Program-made: the position numbers and the translations under genes
DNA from: Alteribacillus sp041949975
GTDB lineage: Bacteria; Bacillota; Bacilli; Bacillales; Marinococcaceae
Direction: 5' to 3'
Length of the DNA: 64,000 bases
NCBI RefSeq assembly: GCF_041949975.1
Contig: NZ_JBHFQG010000001.1
Coordinates: forward strand, 248,001 to 312,000
Notes under the pieces: generated by a model
Database searches by the model: none
What the model was told of the DNA's origin: nothing
The model's input: the letters and a program-made list of their open reading frames with translations, nothing else
In this document: in pieces, positions 8,729-16,769 of the stretch
Position numbering within the stretch: the stretch's first letter is position 1
Layout of the letters: each line of letters opens with the position of its first letter

Positions 8729-9768
8729 TATGTTTCTAGATCATCAAAAGTAGCCATTTCACGAACCATGGCACAGGCAGAACGCAATATAGGGAAGGCG
8801 AGAGCGGCTCCGCTCCCTTCGCCAAGACGCATCTCAAGGTCAAGCAAAGGTTTCTTGTTTAATAGATTTACAGCAATAGCATGCCCTGGTTCTGTAGAAT
8901 AATGGCCGACAAACATGTAATCAGCGGCCAGCGGCGAAATGGAGCGGGCCGTCACCGCAGCTGTGGCACTGATAAAGCCATCTACAAGAATCGGAACACG
9001 GTTAGCGGCAGCTGCGAGCATGGCACCGGTGATGCCTGCTATCTCCAATCCTCCGACTTTTGCTAACACATCGATTGGATCTTTGGTGTCTATCTCTCTT
9101 TTTTGCAAAGCGGTATGAAGAATTTGCTGCTTGTGAAGAATACGTTCCGGCGGCAGACCGGTTCCAGGCCCGGTGACGCTGGATGGATTTTTATTAGTAA
9201 ATGCAGCTATCATTGCACTGCTTGCAGTCGTATTACCGATACCCATTTCACCTAAAATGAGACATTTTATGCCTTTATTAAGGATAAGATGCTCTGCTTC
9301 TTCAAATCCGGCTTGAACACTGCGGGCTGCTTCTTCTTTTGTCATAGCGTCTTCTCTTAAAAAGTTGGCAGTACCTGCTTTTATTCTTCTGGAGATGATG
9401 CCTTTATCATTTGCCTCTTTTTTCATGCCGATGTCAACCAATTGAAATTCGGCTGTAATTTGATTGGCAAATACATTGATAGCCGCTCCGCCATTTAAGA
9501 AATTTCTTGCCATTTGGGCGGTTATATCTTGAGGAAAAGCTGATACTCCTTCTTCCGTGATTCCATGATCTGCGGCAAACACTAGCACGCCAGCTGGGGT
9601 TACTTCAGGAAAAGGATTACCTGATATGGCCGCTAATTCGGCTGCGATTTTTTCAAGACGGCCGAGGCTTCCAGGCGGTTTTGTTAAGTTATCTATGTAT
9701 GCCGTTGCTTTTTTGCCCGCTTCCTTATCTAATGGAGAAATACGGGGTGTCCATTGGGTGTTTGTCAT
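8725..9768 (-). CDS. cobT: nicotinate-nucleotide--dimethylbenzimidazole phosphoribosyltransferase
   Basis: CobT moves phosphoribose from nicotinate mononucleotide to a benzimidazole base, making the alpha-riboside that becomes the lower ligand of cobalamin. The 347-residue protein has the family landmarks TKPPGSLGRLE near the start, VFAADHGITEEGVS, GEMGIGNTTASSAM, GHYSTEPGH and the catalytic Glu in LGEGSGAA near the end. The start is the ATG at 9768 because an AAAGGAG site precedes it; an upstream in-frame ATG (9807) has none. No other cobalamin gene and no cobalamin riboswitch is visible here, so it probably serves lower-ligand salvage or remodelling together with genes elsewhere. Confidence 0.95.
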   Translation of the reverse strand: MTNTQWTPRISPLDKEAGKKATAYIDNLTKPPGSLGRLEKIAAELAAISGNPFPEVTPAGVLVFAADHGITEEGVSAFPQDITAQMARNFLNGGAAINVFANQITAEFQLVDIGMKKEANDKGIISRRIKAGTANFLREDAMTKEEAARSVQAGFEEAEHLILNKGIKCLILGEMGIGNTTASSAMIAAFTNKNPSSVTGPGTGLPPERILHKQQILHTALQKREIDTKDPIDVLAKVGGLEIAGITGAMLAAAANRVPILVDGFISATAAVTARSISPLAADYMFVGHYSTEPGHAIAVNLLNKKPLLDLEMRLGEGSGAALAFPILRSACAMVREMATFDDLETY

Positions 9769-9909
9769 TTCGCTGTTCTCCTTTATAACAAGCTTTGCTG
9801 TTATCATACACCTTTTGCCAATATTTTTAAAAGAGAACGCAGTGTGGCTGATATATGGTATGGTTAGAAAAATACTAGTTTTTTGGGCTTTTTAAAGGAA
9901 GGGATATGT

Positions 9910-10821
9910 ATGAATAAAAAAATTGTACTTCCGGGCGGTTCTGGTTTTCTTGGGCAATCGCTTGCTTCATTTCTATTGAAAAAAGGATATGACGTAACGA
10001 TATTAACAAGAGGAAAATCTCGAGTGCAGAATAGCATCCGTTACGTACATTGGGATGGAAGAACGTTAGGGGAGTGGGCAAAAGAGCTCGACGGCTGTTA
10101 TGCCGTAGTAAACTTCACTGGAAAAAGTGTGAACTGCATTTATACCGAAGAAAATAAAAAAGAAATCATTCGATCTCGTTATTATTCTGTTAGAATCCTG
10201 CAAAAGGCTATTCTGTCATGTGAACAGCCGCCCAGGGCATTTGTACAAGCTGGATCTCTTGCCATATTTGGAAACACAAGAGACGTGTGTATAGAAAACT
10301 CTCCGCATGGAGAAGGGTTTTCGGTTAAGGTATGCCAGCTTTGGGAAAAAGCATTTTTCGTCACATCCCTTCCACATACAAGGCAGGTCATGCTCCGGAT
10401 AGGATTTGCCTTGGGCCGTGACGGCGGCGCATTGGAGCCGTTAAAAAAACTAGCAAAATACAATCTCGGCGGCAAAGTTGGACCGGGTAACCAGTACATA
10501 AGCTGGGTGCACATCGATGATTTAAATAATATGTTTCTAAAAGCAATCGAGGATCAATCGATGGGAGGTATTTATAACGCAACCGGGCCGCAGCCTGTTA
10601 CCAATAAAAGCTTTATGAAAACTCTTCGAAAGGTGATGGATAAAGGTTGGGCGCCTCCAGCTCCAACACCGCTTGTATGGGCGGGGGCCTATATAGTAAT
10701 GGGAACAGAACCAAGTCTAGCGTTGACAGGACGAAACGCCCTTCCCGAAAAACTAATAGATGAGGGATTTACCTTTCACTATAATAATCTCGAAGCAGCT
10801 CTGCGTGATTTGCTGAATTGA
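9910..10821 (+). CDS. SDR39U1/YfhF-like NAD(P)-dependent epimerase
   Basis: A 303-residue extended short-chain dehydrogenase of the TIGR01777 (SDR39U1, Bacillus YfhF) type. The nucleotide-binding glycine motif is at the start (PGGSGFLGQSL), followed by WDGRTLGEW, VVNFTGKSV and the C-terminal DUF1731-type tail. The usual catalytic YxxxK is not obvious, which is normal for this subgroup. The start at 9910 follows AAGGAAGGG by 7 bases. The substrate is unknown; distant relatives act on nucleotide sugars, but the family has no settled function. It is divergent from cobT, with a 141-bp shared upstream region. Confidence 0.85.
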   Translation: MNKKIVLPGGSGFLGQSLASFLLKKGYDVTILTRGKSRVQNSIRYVHWDGRTLGEWAKELDGCYAVVNFTGKSVNCIYTEENKKEIIRSRYYSVRILQKAILSCEQPPRAFVQAGSLAIFGNTRDVCIENSPHGEGFSVKVCQLWEKAFFVTSLPHTRQVMLRIGFALGRDGGALEPLKKLAKYNLGGKVGPGNQYISWVHIDDLNNMFLKAIEDQSMGGIYNATGPQPVTNKSFMKTLRKVMDKGWAPPAPTPLVWAGAYIVMGTEPSLALTGRNALPEKLIDEGFTFHYNNLEAALRDLLN

Positions 10822-10904
10822 GTGTGCTTTTTTAGAAAATTGCTGCTCGAAAAAGGAAATAATGAGCCAATATAGTGAAGCGCCAAAAGTTATTACCTTT
10901 TTAT

Positions 10905-10952
10905 AAAAAATTTTTTATCTGACATATTGCTGACATAAAATCAGCGTACAGT
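10905..10952 (+). promoter_or_regulatory. second copy of the direct-repeat promoter
   Basis: Six A and six T (10905-10916), two bases, CTGACAT (10919-10925), five bases including GC, TGACAT (10931-10936), ten bases, then TACAGT (10947-10952). Every spacing equals that of the module at 5497-5544. It points into a stretch with no protein gene that ends in a strong terminator, so it should drive an untranslated RNA. Confidence 0.65.
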
Positions 10953-10959
10953 AAGAATT

Positions 10960-11220
10960 GTAAAGGATAGATAACAACAATCTCATCTATCCCATCCCCC
11001 CTTTTATGTTATAAGGAGGCGCAAACCAGCATCTTAAAAGTAAAAAAAAGCGGTAAGGACCATTCCTTCAGGCGAGCATGATAATTCCTCCTTTTTATAG
11101 ATAAGCTGATTTGGCAGAGGTCAGCTTACCCATTTTCGCCATGAAGTCTTCCCACACGCAAGCTTTTAAGCCTCCTTATAATCTTTCAAACCCCCGAGTG
11201 CAGCAATCGGGGGTTTGTTT
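10960..11220 (+). ncRNA. candidate structured small RNA with C-rich patch
   Basis: Between the promoter module and a 10-bp terminator lies about 260 nt without a convincing reading frame but with nested complementary segments. A first hairpin is ggatagat (10965-10972) with atctatcc (10985-10992). A C-rich single-stranded stretch follows (cccatcccccctttt, 10991-11005). A long-range helix then pairs ttataaggagg (11009-11019) with cctccttataa (11171-11181), continued by cttaaaag (11033-11040) with cttttaag (11163-11170). Inside are aagctga/tcagctt (11103-11127) and aagga/tcctt (about 11056-11068). C-rich and anti-Shine-Dalgarno patches are typical of Gram-positive regulatory RNAs such as RoxS, FsrA and the CiaR-controlled csRNAs. 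The role is inferred and the family is unrecognised. Confidence 0.55.
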
Positions 11221-11221
11221 G
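11188..11221 (+). terminator. strong terminator of the ncRNA candidate
   Basis: A perfect 10-bp stem (aaacccccga / tcgggggttt) with a 9-base loop and a GTTTGTT tail. Confidence 0.85.
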
Positions 11222-11297
11222 TTGTAGGATGTATTTTTTAATTTCGGGGTAGTGTTGATCTGGATTTATTGAGGTGTTGTGAGGAAAATGGGGGTAA

Positions 11298-11593
11298 TCA
11301 ACGGGTTCGTTTGAAAATATCTGCTCTCATTTTATAGGCATTATCGATTAGAAGGGTAAATTTCGTATCCATTTCATCAAGCTTGTCCTCGGTATTTTTC
11401 TTAAATTCCTGCATTTCAGTCTTGAACTCTTTCATTTCAGCTTTGAATTCATGCATTTTCGATTTTAAATCATACATCTCGCTTTAAAGTCTCTTAACTC
11501 TTGTTTGACTTCTTTGACTTCAGCTCTTAGCTTCTGTGTATCTTCTGAAATAGCTGCAATATGGCTTAGAACTAGATCTAATTTTTTCTCCAA
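11298..11593 (-). pseudogene. frameshifted heptad-repeat coiled-coil protein
   Basis: On the minus strand a TTG start (11593), 8 bases after AGGAG, opens a frame (EKKLDLVLSHIAAISED, then QKLRAEVKEVKQELRDFKA) that runs into a stop near 11469. A second frame continues from the same point to a TGA at 11298 with EMYDLKSKMHEFKAEMKEFK and onward. The heptads RDFKAEM, YDLKSKM, HEFKAEM, KEFKTEM and QEFKKNT are continuous across the two frames, so a single base appears to be missing near 11479-11484. The intact product would be about 98 residues of almost pure coiled coil. It may be a true pseudogene, a phase-variable gene or a sequencing error. Its function is unknown; similar small coiled-coil proteins are common in Bacillaceae. 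Confidence 0.7.
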
Positions 11594-11756
11594 CGTTTGC
11601 ACTCCTATTAAACTTAGTACAGCACAATTGTTTACTTAAGAGTCTAAAAAGGGAAGAGGATAATAGAAAGTCATTTTCTTTGACCTATAAAAATTAATAG
11701 TTATAAACTATTAATGTTAGAAAAATTTGAAAATAAAACATAAGGAGGAGTTACGT

Positions 11757-12326
11757 ATGTATGATGTAATTATAGTTGGAGCAGGACCTGCCGGTGCAAG
11801 TGCTGCATTGTTTACGGCAAAAGCAGGAAAGAAAACACTCGTCCTTGATAACGACCAAAGTATGACGAAAGCAGCATGGGTAGAAAATCACTATGGCGTT
11901 CCCGAAATAGAAGGACCGAAGCTATTACAGACTGGAAAAGATCAAGCTGAAAAATTAGGCGCAGAATTTGTGAAAACACAGGTTAATAATGTAAAAAAAG
12001 TAGACGGCCAGCGTGTAACCGTTGGAACGGATGACGGTGACTATGAAGCGGAGCACGTTATTCTAACAACTGGCGGAAATACCAAGCTGGCTGAAATGTC
12101 AGGTATAAAAACGACGGAAGGTACAGAACCACGTATTAAAACAATTATTGATACCGATCATGCAGGAAAAACAAGTGTGGAAGGTGTATGGGCAGCTGGC
12201 ACGGTTGCAGGAGTGAGTGTGCACACCATTATCACAGCAGGCGACGGTGCAAAAGTAGCGATTAATGTACTTACCGAAATGAACGGCGAACGCTATGTCG
12301 ATCATGACGTCTTAAAATCCAAATAA
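11757..12326 (+). CDS. short FAD-dependent thioredoxin-reductase-like protein
   Basis: A 189-residue flavoprotein with the Rossmann dinucleotide motif at its start (VIIVGAGPAGASAALFTAKAG) in slightly varied form and the second FAD motif near the end (VEGVWAAGTVAG). The NADPH-binding insert and the CxxC redox pair of real thioredoxin reductase are absent, so it is only the FAD half of the fold. Related short proteins in Firmicutes are annotated as thioredoxin reductase-like or FAD-dependent oxidoreductase without a known partner. The start at 11757 follows TAAGGAGGAG by 6 bases. It is monocistronic and ends at a bidirectional terminator. Confidence 0.8.
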   Translation: MYDVIIVGAGPAGASAALFTAKAGKKTLVLDNDQSMTKAAWVENHYGVPEIEGPKLLQTGKDQAEKLGAEFVKTQVNNVKKVDGQRVTVGTDDGDYEAEHVILTTGGNTKLAEMSGIKTTEGTEPRIKTIIDTDHAGKTSVEGVWAAGTVAGVSVHTIITAGDGAKVAINVLTEMNGERYVDHDVLKSK

Positions 12327-12332
12327 ATAGAC

Positions 12333-12372
12333 AAAAAAGGTGTCGTCCTTTGTGGGGATCGGCACCTTTTTA
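12333..12372. terminator. bidirectional terminator between convergent genes
   Basis: A 12-bp stem (aaaaaggtgtcg / cggcaccttttt with one G-T pair) has A-rich and T-rich flanks and so can stop transcription from both sides, serving the flavoprotein gene and the HAD hydrolase gene. Confidence 0.85.
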
Positions 12373-12385
12373 GATGAAAAAGCTT

Positions 12386-13219
12386 TTACTTATTTAAGCG
12401 CTTGATAGCTGGAAAAAGTTCAGATAATGAACGGATGCATGCTGTATTATACCGGGTCGTTGTGCACCCGTGCGGATCGATAAGAACAGCATGCATGCCT
12501 AGTTTCTCCGCAGGAACAATATCATTTAAATAGTTATCGCCGATAGATACCGTTTCATGAGGCTTCAGATGTTCCGTTTCTATTATTCGAGCAAAATGTT
12601 CTTCTGTGTGTACAGGCTTTTTGGCGTCTGTAATTACTTCATGAAAAATTCCTTTAAAGTCTAGTGTTTCAAGCAGCTGTGCGGCATCGTCAGTTTTTGA
12701 GTTTGTAATAAGAAAAAGCTTCATATGTTTGCTAAGGTGCAGAAGGGCCTGACGCCGTTCAGGATGCTCTTCAAATTGGAAATCTTCCGTTTGCATATAT
12801 GCTTTCGTCTTATGATAAGCTTCATACGTATCGGCTGCGCCATAATGTTTAGCCGCTGCCACAGGAAGCCACCAGCCATCACCAATCGCTATCATTGAGT
12901 CAAAATCATACACGATAGGTTCTGAATAATAATCTTCTCCTTTTGAAATGAGTTCCCCATCCCAGCTCCAGACTCTTCTGACACGGTTTGTGCCAGGATC
13001 TACTTCTAGTATACGGTCATGCTCCACATCATAAACCCTGCCAATAGCTGCTGGATGGTCGCCCTTCAGCATTTTTTCATAGTCTTTTCTAAAGGAAGCG
13101 CGATGCTTTTCTTCTAGCATGTCTTCGAGTAATGCGGCGTAGTATTTAAAATGATGAGTGTCTTCATACAACGTGCCATCCAAGTCAAATATAGCTGCTT
13201 TTATATTTTTCAATAGCAA
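12386..13219 (-). CDS. HAD-superfamily hydrolase
   Basis: A 277-residue phosphatase-like protein with all four HAD motifs: the nucleophile in AIFDLDGTLYED (about residues 9-20), the Ser/Thr motif LFLITNSKTD, the conserved Lys in DAKKPVHTEEHF, and the acidic motif SIGDNYLNDIVPAEKLG. A large helical cap domain of about 150 residues lies between motifs I and II, which is the subfamily I arrangement seen in phosphoglycolate phosphatase and pyrophosphatase-like enzymes. Substrate unknown. The start is TTG at 13219 with AAAGGA 9 bases upstream; a second TTG two codons later is possible. Confidence 0.85.
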   Translation of the reverse strand: MLLKNIKAAIFDLDGTLYEDTHHFKYYAALLEDMLEEKHRASFRKDYEKMLKGDHPAAIGRVYDVEHDRILEVDPGTNRVRRVWSWDGELISKGEDYYSEPIVYDFDSMIAIGDGWWLPVAAAKHYGAADTYEAYHKTKAYMQTEDFQFEEHPERRQALLHLSKHMKLFLITNSKTDDAAQLLETLDFKGIFHEVITDAKKPVHTEEHFARIIETEHLKPHETVSIGDNYLNDIVPAEKLGMHAVLIDPHGCTTTRYNTACIRSLSELFPAIKRLNK

Positions 13220-13425
13220 AATAATGAATCCTTTCTTTTGGCTTATTATTGGATGTCTAAGGTATTTTTATTATAAGATATAATTTTTATAGCACACATG
13301 TATTAGGCTTTATCGTGGGTAGCTCCGTTCTGGCTGGATGGCATGTGTGAGATTGGCGGGATCGCACTCGGACCCTCATTCCGTTATTAGCTGCCTCAAA
13401 CATCAAGACTTCAAGACAGAGTAAG

Positions 13426-15312
13426 TTAAACACGCACCGGTATCTGCTGGTTTTGAGAGTTTTCAAAGTTATACTTATCCTCCACAAATACTTGATGCCA
13501 AATCATAAAAATAAGAACGGTCCAGATTTTTCGGCTGTAATCGGCTTTGTTTAATGCGTGATTTTCTAAAAGCGATAAGATGTAAGCTTTATCGATAAAG
13601 CGATCGGTCTGACTTTCTGCGATTAGGTTTTTGGCCCAGTCATACAGTTCATCTTTCAGCCAGTGCCGGATTGGAACGGGAAACCCTAGTTTTCTTCGGT
13701 TATATACATGCTCCGGCACAACTCCATGAAATGCTTCCCGCAGAATTGATTTTGTCGTTTTATTAGCTATAGTGAGGTTAGATGGTATCAGACGAGCTGC
13801 GGCGAACACTTCTTTATCGAGAAACGGAACACGCAGTTCCAGTGAATGAGACATTGTCATCTTATCTGCTTTTAATAAAATATCACCCCGCAGCCAGGTG
13901 TGTATATCAATGGCCTGCATTTGCTGAACTGGGTCGAGATGTTTCGCTTTTTCAAATATGGGACGAGTCAACGTTTGATAGTTCCAGCTGGCGGAGGCTG
14001 TTTTTAAAAATAAACGTTTCTCGGCTTCTTCGAATATTTTCGCATTGCCAATATATCGTTCAGAAAGAGGGGTCGTTCCACGTTCAATAAAACCTTTCCC
14101 TTTCATTCGAGCAGGCAGAGCTTGTGCAGCTTGTTTTAAGAAATACTGCATCGTGACCGGACAATAGTCGAAAATTTTTAAAGAAGATGGTTCCCGGTAA
14201 ATGTTATATCCGCCGAACAGTTCATCCGCCCCTTCTCCAGATAACACCACTTTCACATGTTTCCTGGCTTCTTTTGCTAAAAAATACAGGGGAACGCACG
14301 AAGGATCTGCTAGCGGGTCATCCATATGCCACACGATTTTAGGGAGACTGTTTTTGAAGTCTGCAGCTGAAATAGTAAAGCTTTTATTTTCTATTTTTAG
14401 TTTGTCCGCTGTTTCTCTTGCTACATCGAGCTCGGAATAGCCTTGTTTTTCAAAGCCAATTGAAAACGTGGTCAAGTCTGGCTTATATTCTTTTGCAATA
14501 GATGCAATAATGGCCGAATCAATGCCTCCGGATAAAAAAGAACCAATTGGAACATCGCTTTGTAAATGGGAGTGGACGGATGAAAACAACGTGTCTCTAA
14601 TGAGCCCCTCCCATTCTTTTTTCTCCCGGTAAACCGGTTGAAAGGAGGGCTCCCAATATTTTGAAATAGTTAACTTCTCCCCCGGTGTTTTCTTAAAATA
14701 GCTGCCTGGTTCAAGAACGTATACGCCTTTTGTGATCGTATGCTCAGGTACATATTGAAAGCTCATATAATGCTGAAGTGCTTCTTCATTTATTTCTTCA
14801 TTTCCAGCGATTAAGCTTTTCTTTTCAGAAGAAAATGTAATTTTATTAGCTTCTTCTTTGTAATACAGAGGTTTGATGCCAAATGGGTCTCTCGCTCCAT
14901 AAAATTCTACTGCTTTTTTGTCCCAAATAAGAATAGCAAACATGCCGCGGAGATATTGAAACATGTTGACATGCCAATGCGAAAACATCGCGGCAATAAC
15001 CTCTGCTTCTGAGGAAGTGGAAAAAGTGTATCCATGATCAGCCAGTTTATTTTTTAAGTATAAAAAATTATATATTTCTCCGTTAAACACAATCCAATAT
15101 CTTCCACTGTCATAACTGACAGGTTGACTGCCGCTTTCTAAATCAATAATACTCAACCGTCTGAAACCTAAAGAAGCATATTCATCGAAATAGTACCCTT
15201 TTTCGTCTGGACCACGATGGGATAATATATCGTTTCTTTCTTGAAATAAACATTTATCTTGCTCATTTATTGTTTTTGGAAAATCTGTCAGTTCCCCTAG
15301 AAATCCACACAT
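13426..15312 (-). CDS. asnO: asparagine synthetase (glutamine-hydrolysing), AsnO-like
   Basis: A 628-residue enzyme that makes asparagine from aspartate, ATP and glutamine amide nitrogen. Met is followed directly by the nucleophile Cys2 (MCGFLGEL), which confirms the start; a GGAGG site lies 7 bases upstream. The glutaminase domain includes SHRGPDEKG, RRLSIIDL and FNGEIYNF. The synthetase domain carries the ATP pyrophosphatase loop SGGIDS (261-266), SGEGADELFGGY and RVPFLDKE. Overall it resembles Bacillus AsnO, which in B. subtilis is linked to sporulation, more than AsnB or AsnH; that choice is a judgement from remembered sequence. It stands alone and is divergent from a LacI regulator. Confidence 0.92.
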   Translation of the reverse strand: MCGFLGELTDFPKTINEQDKCLFQERNDILSHRGPDEKGYYFDEYASLGFRRLSIIDLESGSQPVSYDSGRYWIVFNGEIYNFLYLKNKLADHGYTFSTSSEAEVIAAMFSHWHVNMFQYLRGMFAILIWDKKAVEFYGARDPFGIKPLYYKEEANKITFSSEKKSLIAGNEEINEEALQHYMSFQYVPEHTITKGVYVLEPGSYFKKTPGEKLTISKYWEPSFQPVYREKKEWEGLIRDTLFSSVHSHLQSDVPIGSFLSGGIDSAIIASIAKEYKPDLTTFSIGFEKQGYSELDVARETADKLKIENKSFTISAADFKNSLPKIVWHMDDPLADPSCVPLYFLAKEARKHVKVVLSGEGADELFGGYNIYREPSSLKIFDYCPVTMQYFLKQAAQALPARMKGKGFIERGTTPLSERYIGNAKIFEEAEKRLFLKTASASWNYQTLTRPIFEKAKHLDPVQQMQAIDIHTWLRGDILLKADKMTMSHSLELRVPFLDKEVFAAARLIPSNLTIANKTTKSILREAFHGVVPEHVYNRRKLGFPVPIRHWLKDELYDWAKNLIAESQTDRFIDKAYILSLLENHALNKADYSRKIWTVLIFMIWHQVFVEDKYNFENSQNQQIPVRV

Positions 15313-15401
15313 TTTACTGCCTCCATTGTTGTACTTTTTACGAACAACTATTAGACGAAAAAAAAAGGAAAAAGGTGGCAGAAAAAATTAAAAATTTTTA
15401 T

Positions 15402-15455
15402 TTGACATGTGTGGAGCGGTACAGTACTCTTTCACATAAGAGTAAACGTTTACTC
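15402..15455 (+). promoter_or_regulatory. promoter and perfect operator for the first LacI gene
   Basis: A consensus -35 TTGACA (15402-15407) with a weak -10 near 15425 is followed by a perfect 16-bp palindrome gagtaaacgtttactc (15440-15455) at the expected transcription start. A related half-site, gagtacgtttactg, lies at 15487-15500. The arrangement suggests autorepression by the LacI protein encoded just downstream. Confidence 0.75.
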
Positions 15456-15517
15456 AAAACGATTGAGGTTATTTTTTTCACCTGTTGAGTACGTTTACTG
15501 TATCGGAAGGAAGATGA

Positions 15518-16528
15518 ATGATGAACCCAACGATAAAAGATGTGGCCAAGCATGCAAATGTTTCTATTGCCACTGTTTCAAGAATTTTAAACAGCACCTC
15601 TGCCGGCTACTCAGAGAAAACAAAGGAGCGGGTGCAAGCCGCTATCAAAGAGCTGGGATATAAGCCAAACGCCGTGGCACGCGGACTAATTAATAATAAA
15701 ACACAGACAATCGGGGTGCTTTTTCCTGATGTTTCCAGCATGGTGACCTCAGAACTGCTTCATGGCATTGAAAATGTCACACATCGGTTGGGGCATAGCG
15801 TAATCGTGTGCAATACCGCATCGCAAGGAAAGAAAACACTCGACTATTTACAACTATTAAGTGAAAAAAGAGTAGAAGGCATTTTGTTTGCAAGTGAAAT
15901 GTTGACGGACGAATATTATGAAGCGATTAAAGCTATGAAAGTCCCGGCGGTCCTTGTTTCAACAAAATCCCAGAAGCATCCGATGCCGTATGTCAAAGTT
16001 GATGACCGGGATGCTTCCTATACAGCCACTTCCTACTTAATAGAAAAAGGGCACCGCCGAATTGGAATGCTTAGTGGAAATCCCAAAGATATTATATCCG
16101 GGCTTCCGAGAATAGAAGGGTTTCAAGCAGCTCTTCGTGATCACGGACTGCTTGATCACGGTGCTTCTGTCTTTCCGGCCAAAGGATTTTCCTATGAAGA
16201 TGGCATGGAAATGTTTAAAAAGCTGAGAAGAGAAGCAGAAGATATTACGGCGATTTTCGCTGCAAGTGATGAAATGGCAGTCGGAGCGCTCGCTTCTGCT
16301 TATAAAATAAATGTGAAAGTCCCGGACGATATTTCTATTATTGGCTATGACAATATTAAGATCTCAGAAATGGCGATTCCGCCGCTTACTACCCTTGCCC
16401 AGCCTTTAAGAGAAATGGGAGAAAAAGCAGCTGAACTGCTGTTTGAAACGTTGAATACCGGAGAAGCCAGCGAAAGCATTATGCTGCCTCACCGTATTGT
16501 GGAACGCGAGTCAGTGAAAGAGCTGTAG
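15518..16528 (+). CDS. LacI-family transcriptional regulator (alpha-glucoside set 1)
   Basis: A 336-residue repressor. The N-terminal headpiece reads TIKDVAKHANVSIATVSRIL with the hinge helix PNAVARGLI; the rest is a periplasmic-binding-protein-like sensor ending in the usual ASDEMAVGALASA and TTLAQPLREMG segments. ATG codons at 15518 and 15521 are both possible after GGAAGG. The gene is preceded by a perfect 16-bp palindrome, and a one-mismatch copy lies before the glucosidase gene immediately downstream, so it very likely represses the glucosidase and binding-protein genes and itself. The inducer is probably an alpha-glucoside. It is a paralogue of the LacI protein at 21059. Confidence 0.92.
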   Translation: MMNPTIKDVAKHANVSIATVSRILNSTSAGYSEKTKERVQAAIKELGYKPNAVARGLINNKTQTIGVLFPDVSSMVTSELLHGIENVTHRLGHSVIVCNTASQGKKTLDYLQLLSEKRVEGILFASEMLTDEYYEAIKAMKVPAVLVSTKSQKHPMPYVKVDDRDASYTATSYLIEKGHRRIGMLSGNPKDIISGLPRIEGFQAALRDHGLLDHGASVFPAKGFSYEDGMEMFKKLRREAEDITAIFAASDEMAVGALASAYKINVKVPDDISIIGYDNIKISEMAIPPLTTLAQPLREMGEKAAELLFETLNTGEASESIMLPHRIVERESVKEL

Positions 16529-16565
16529 ATGCGGTAATTTACTGGCTGCTTCTTTTTACGCAAAA

Positions 16566-16581
16566 GAGTAATCGTTTACTC
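16566..16581 (+). promoter_or_regulatory. second operator of the first LacI regulator
   Basis: The 16-mer gagtaatcgtttactc matches the palindrome at 15440-15455 at 15 of 16 positions and lies 37 bases after the LacI stop and about 190 bases before the glucosidase start. Its A-rich and T-rich flanks would also let it fold as a weak terminator. Confidence 0.7.
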
Positions 16582-16621
16582 TTTTTGCTTTCGATAGGGG
16601 TTTGGCTGTTTGTAGCAGGAG

Positions 16622-16731
16622 GTTGAGCGCTTAGCCGATGGTTCAGCTCTTCAAGCTAAAAATTCAGCTCTAAAACCTGCAGATTCAGCGGTTAAACAGG
16701 AGAATTCAACATTTAAAAGTAAAATTCAGCA
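16622..16731 (+). repeat. degenerate 21-nt tandem repeats before the glucosidase gene
   Basis: The heptamer RTTCAGC (one copy RTTCAAC) begins at 16641, 16662, 16683, 16704 and 16724, that is at steps of 21, 21, 21 and 20 bases, with A/T-rich spacers; a weaker copy (gttgagc) stands at 16622. The period equals two turns of the DNA helix. The unit is too short and too degenerate for a CRISPR array. Confidence 0.75.
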
Positions 16732-16769
16732 TTTCGGCACTTACCAAGATAGAAAGGGTGTTAAACCAT

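Noticed and set aside
9769..9909. Cobalamin riboswitch for cobT
   Set aside because: The 141-base divergent region is too short and lacks the B12 box.
15440..15455. cre site for CcpA before the first LacI gene
   Set aside because: It resembles cre, but both end bases differ and the perfect symmetry plus a matching copy at 16566 fit a LacI-paralogue operator better.
16622..16731. CRISPR array
   Set aside because: The repeated unit is only about 7 conserved bases in a 21-base period; there are no true spacers, no leader and no cas genes.
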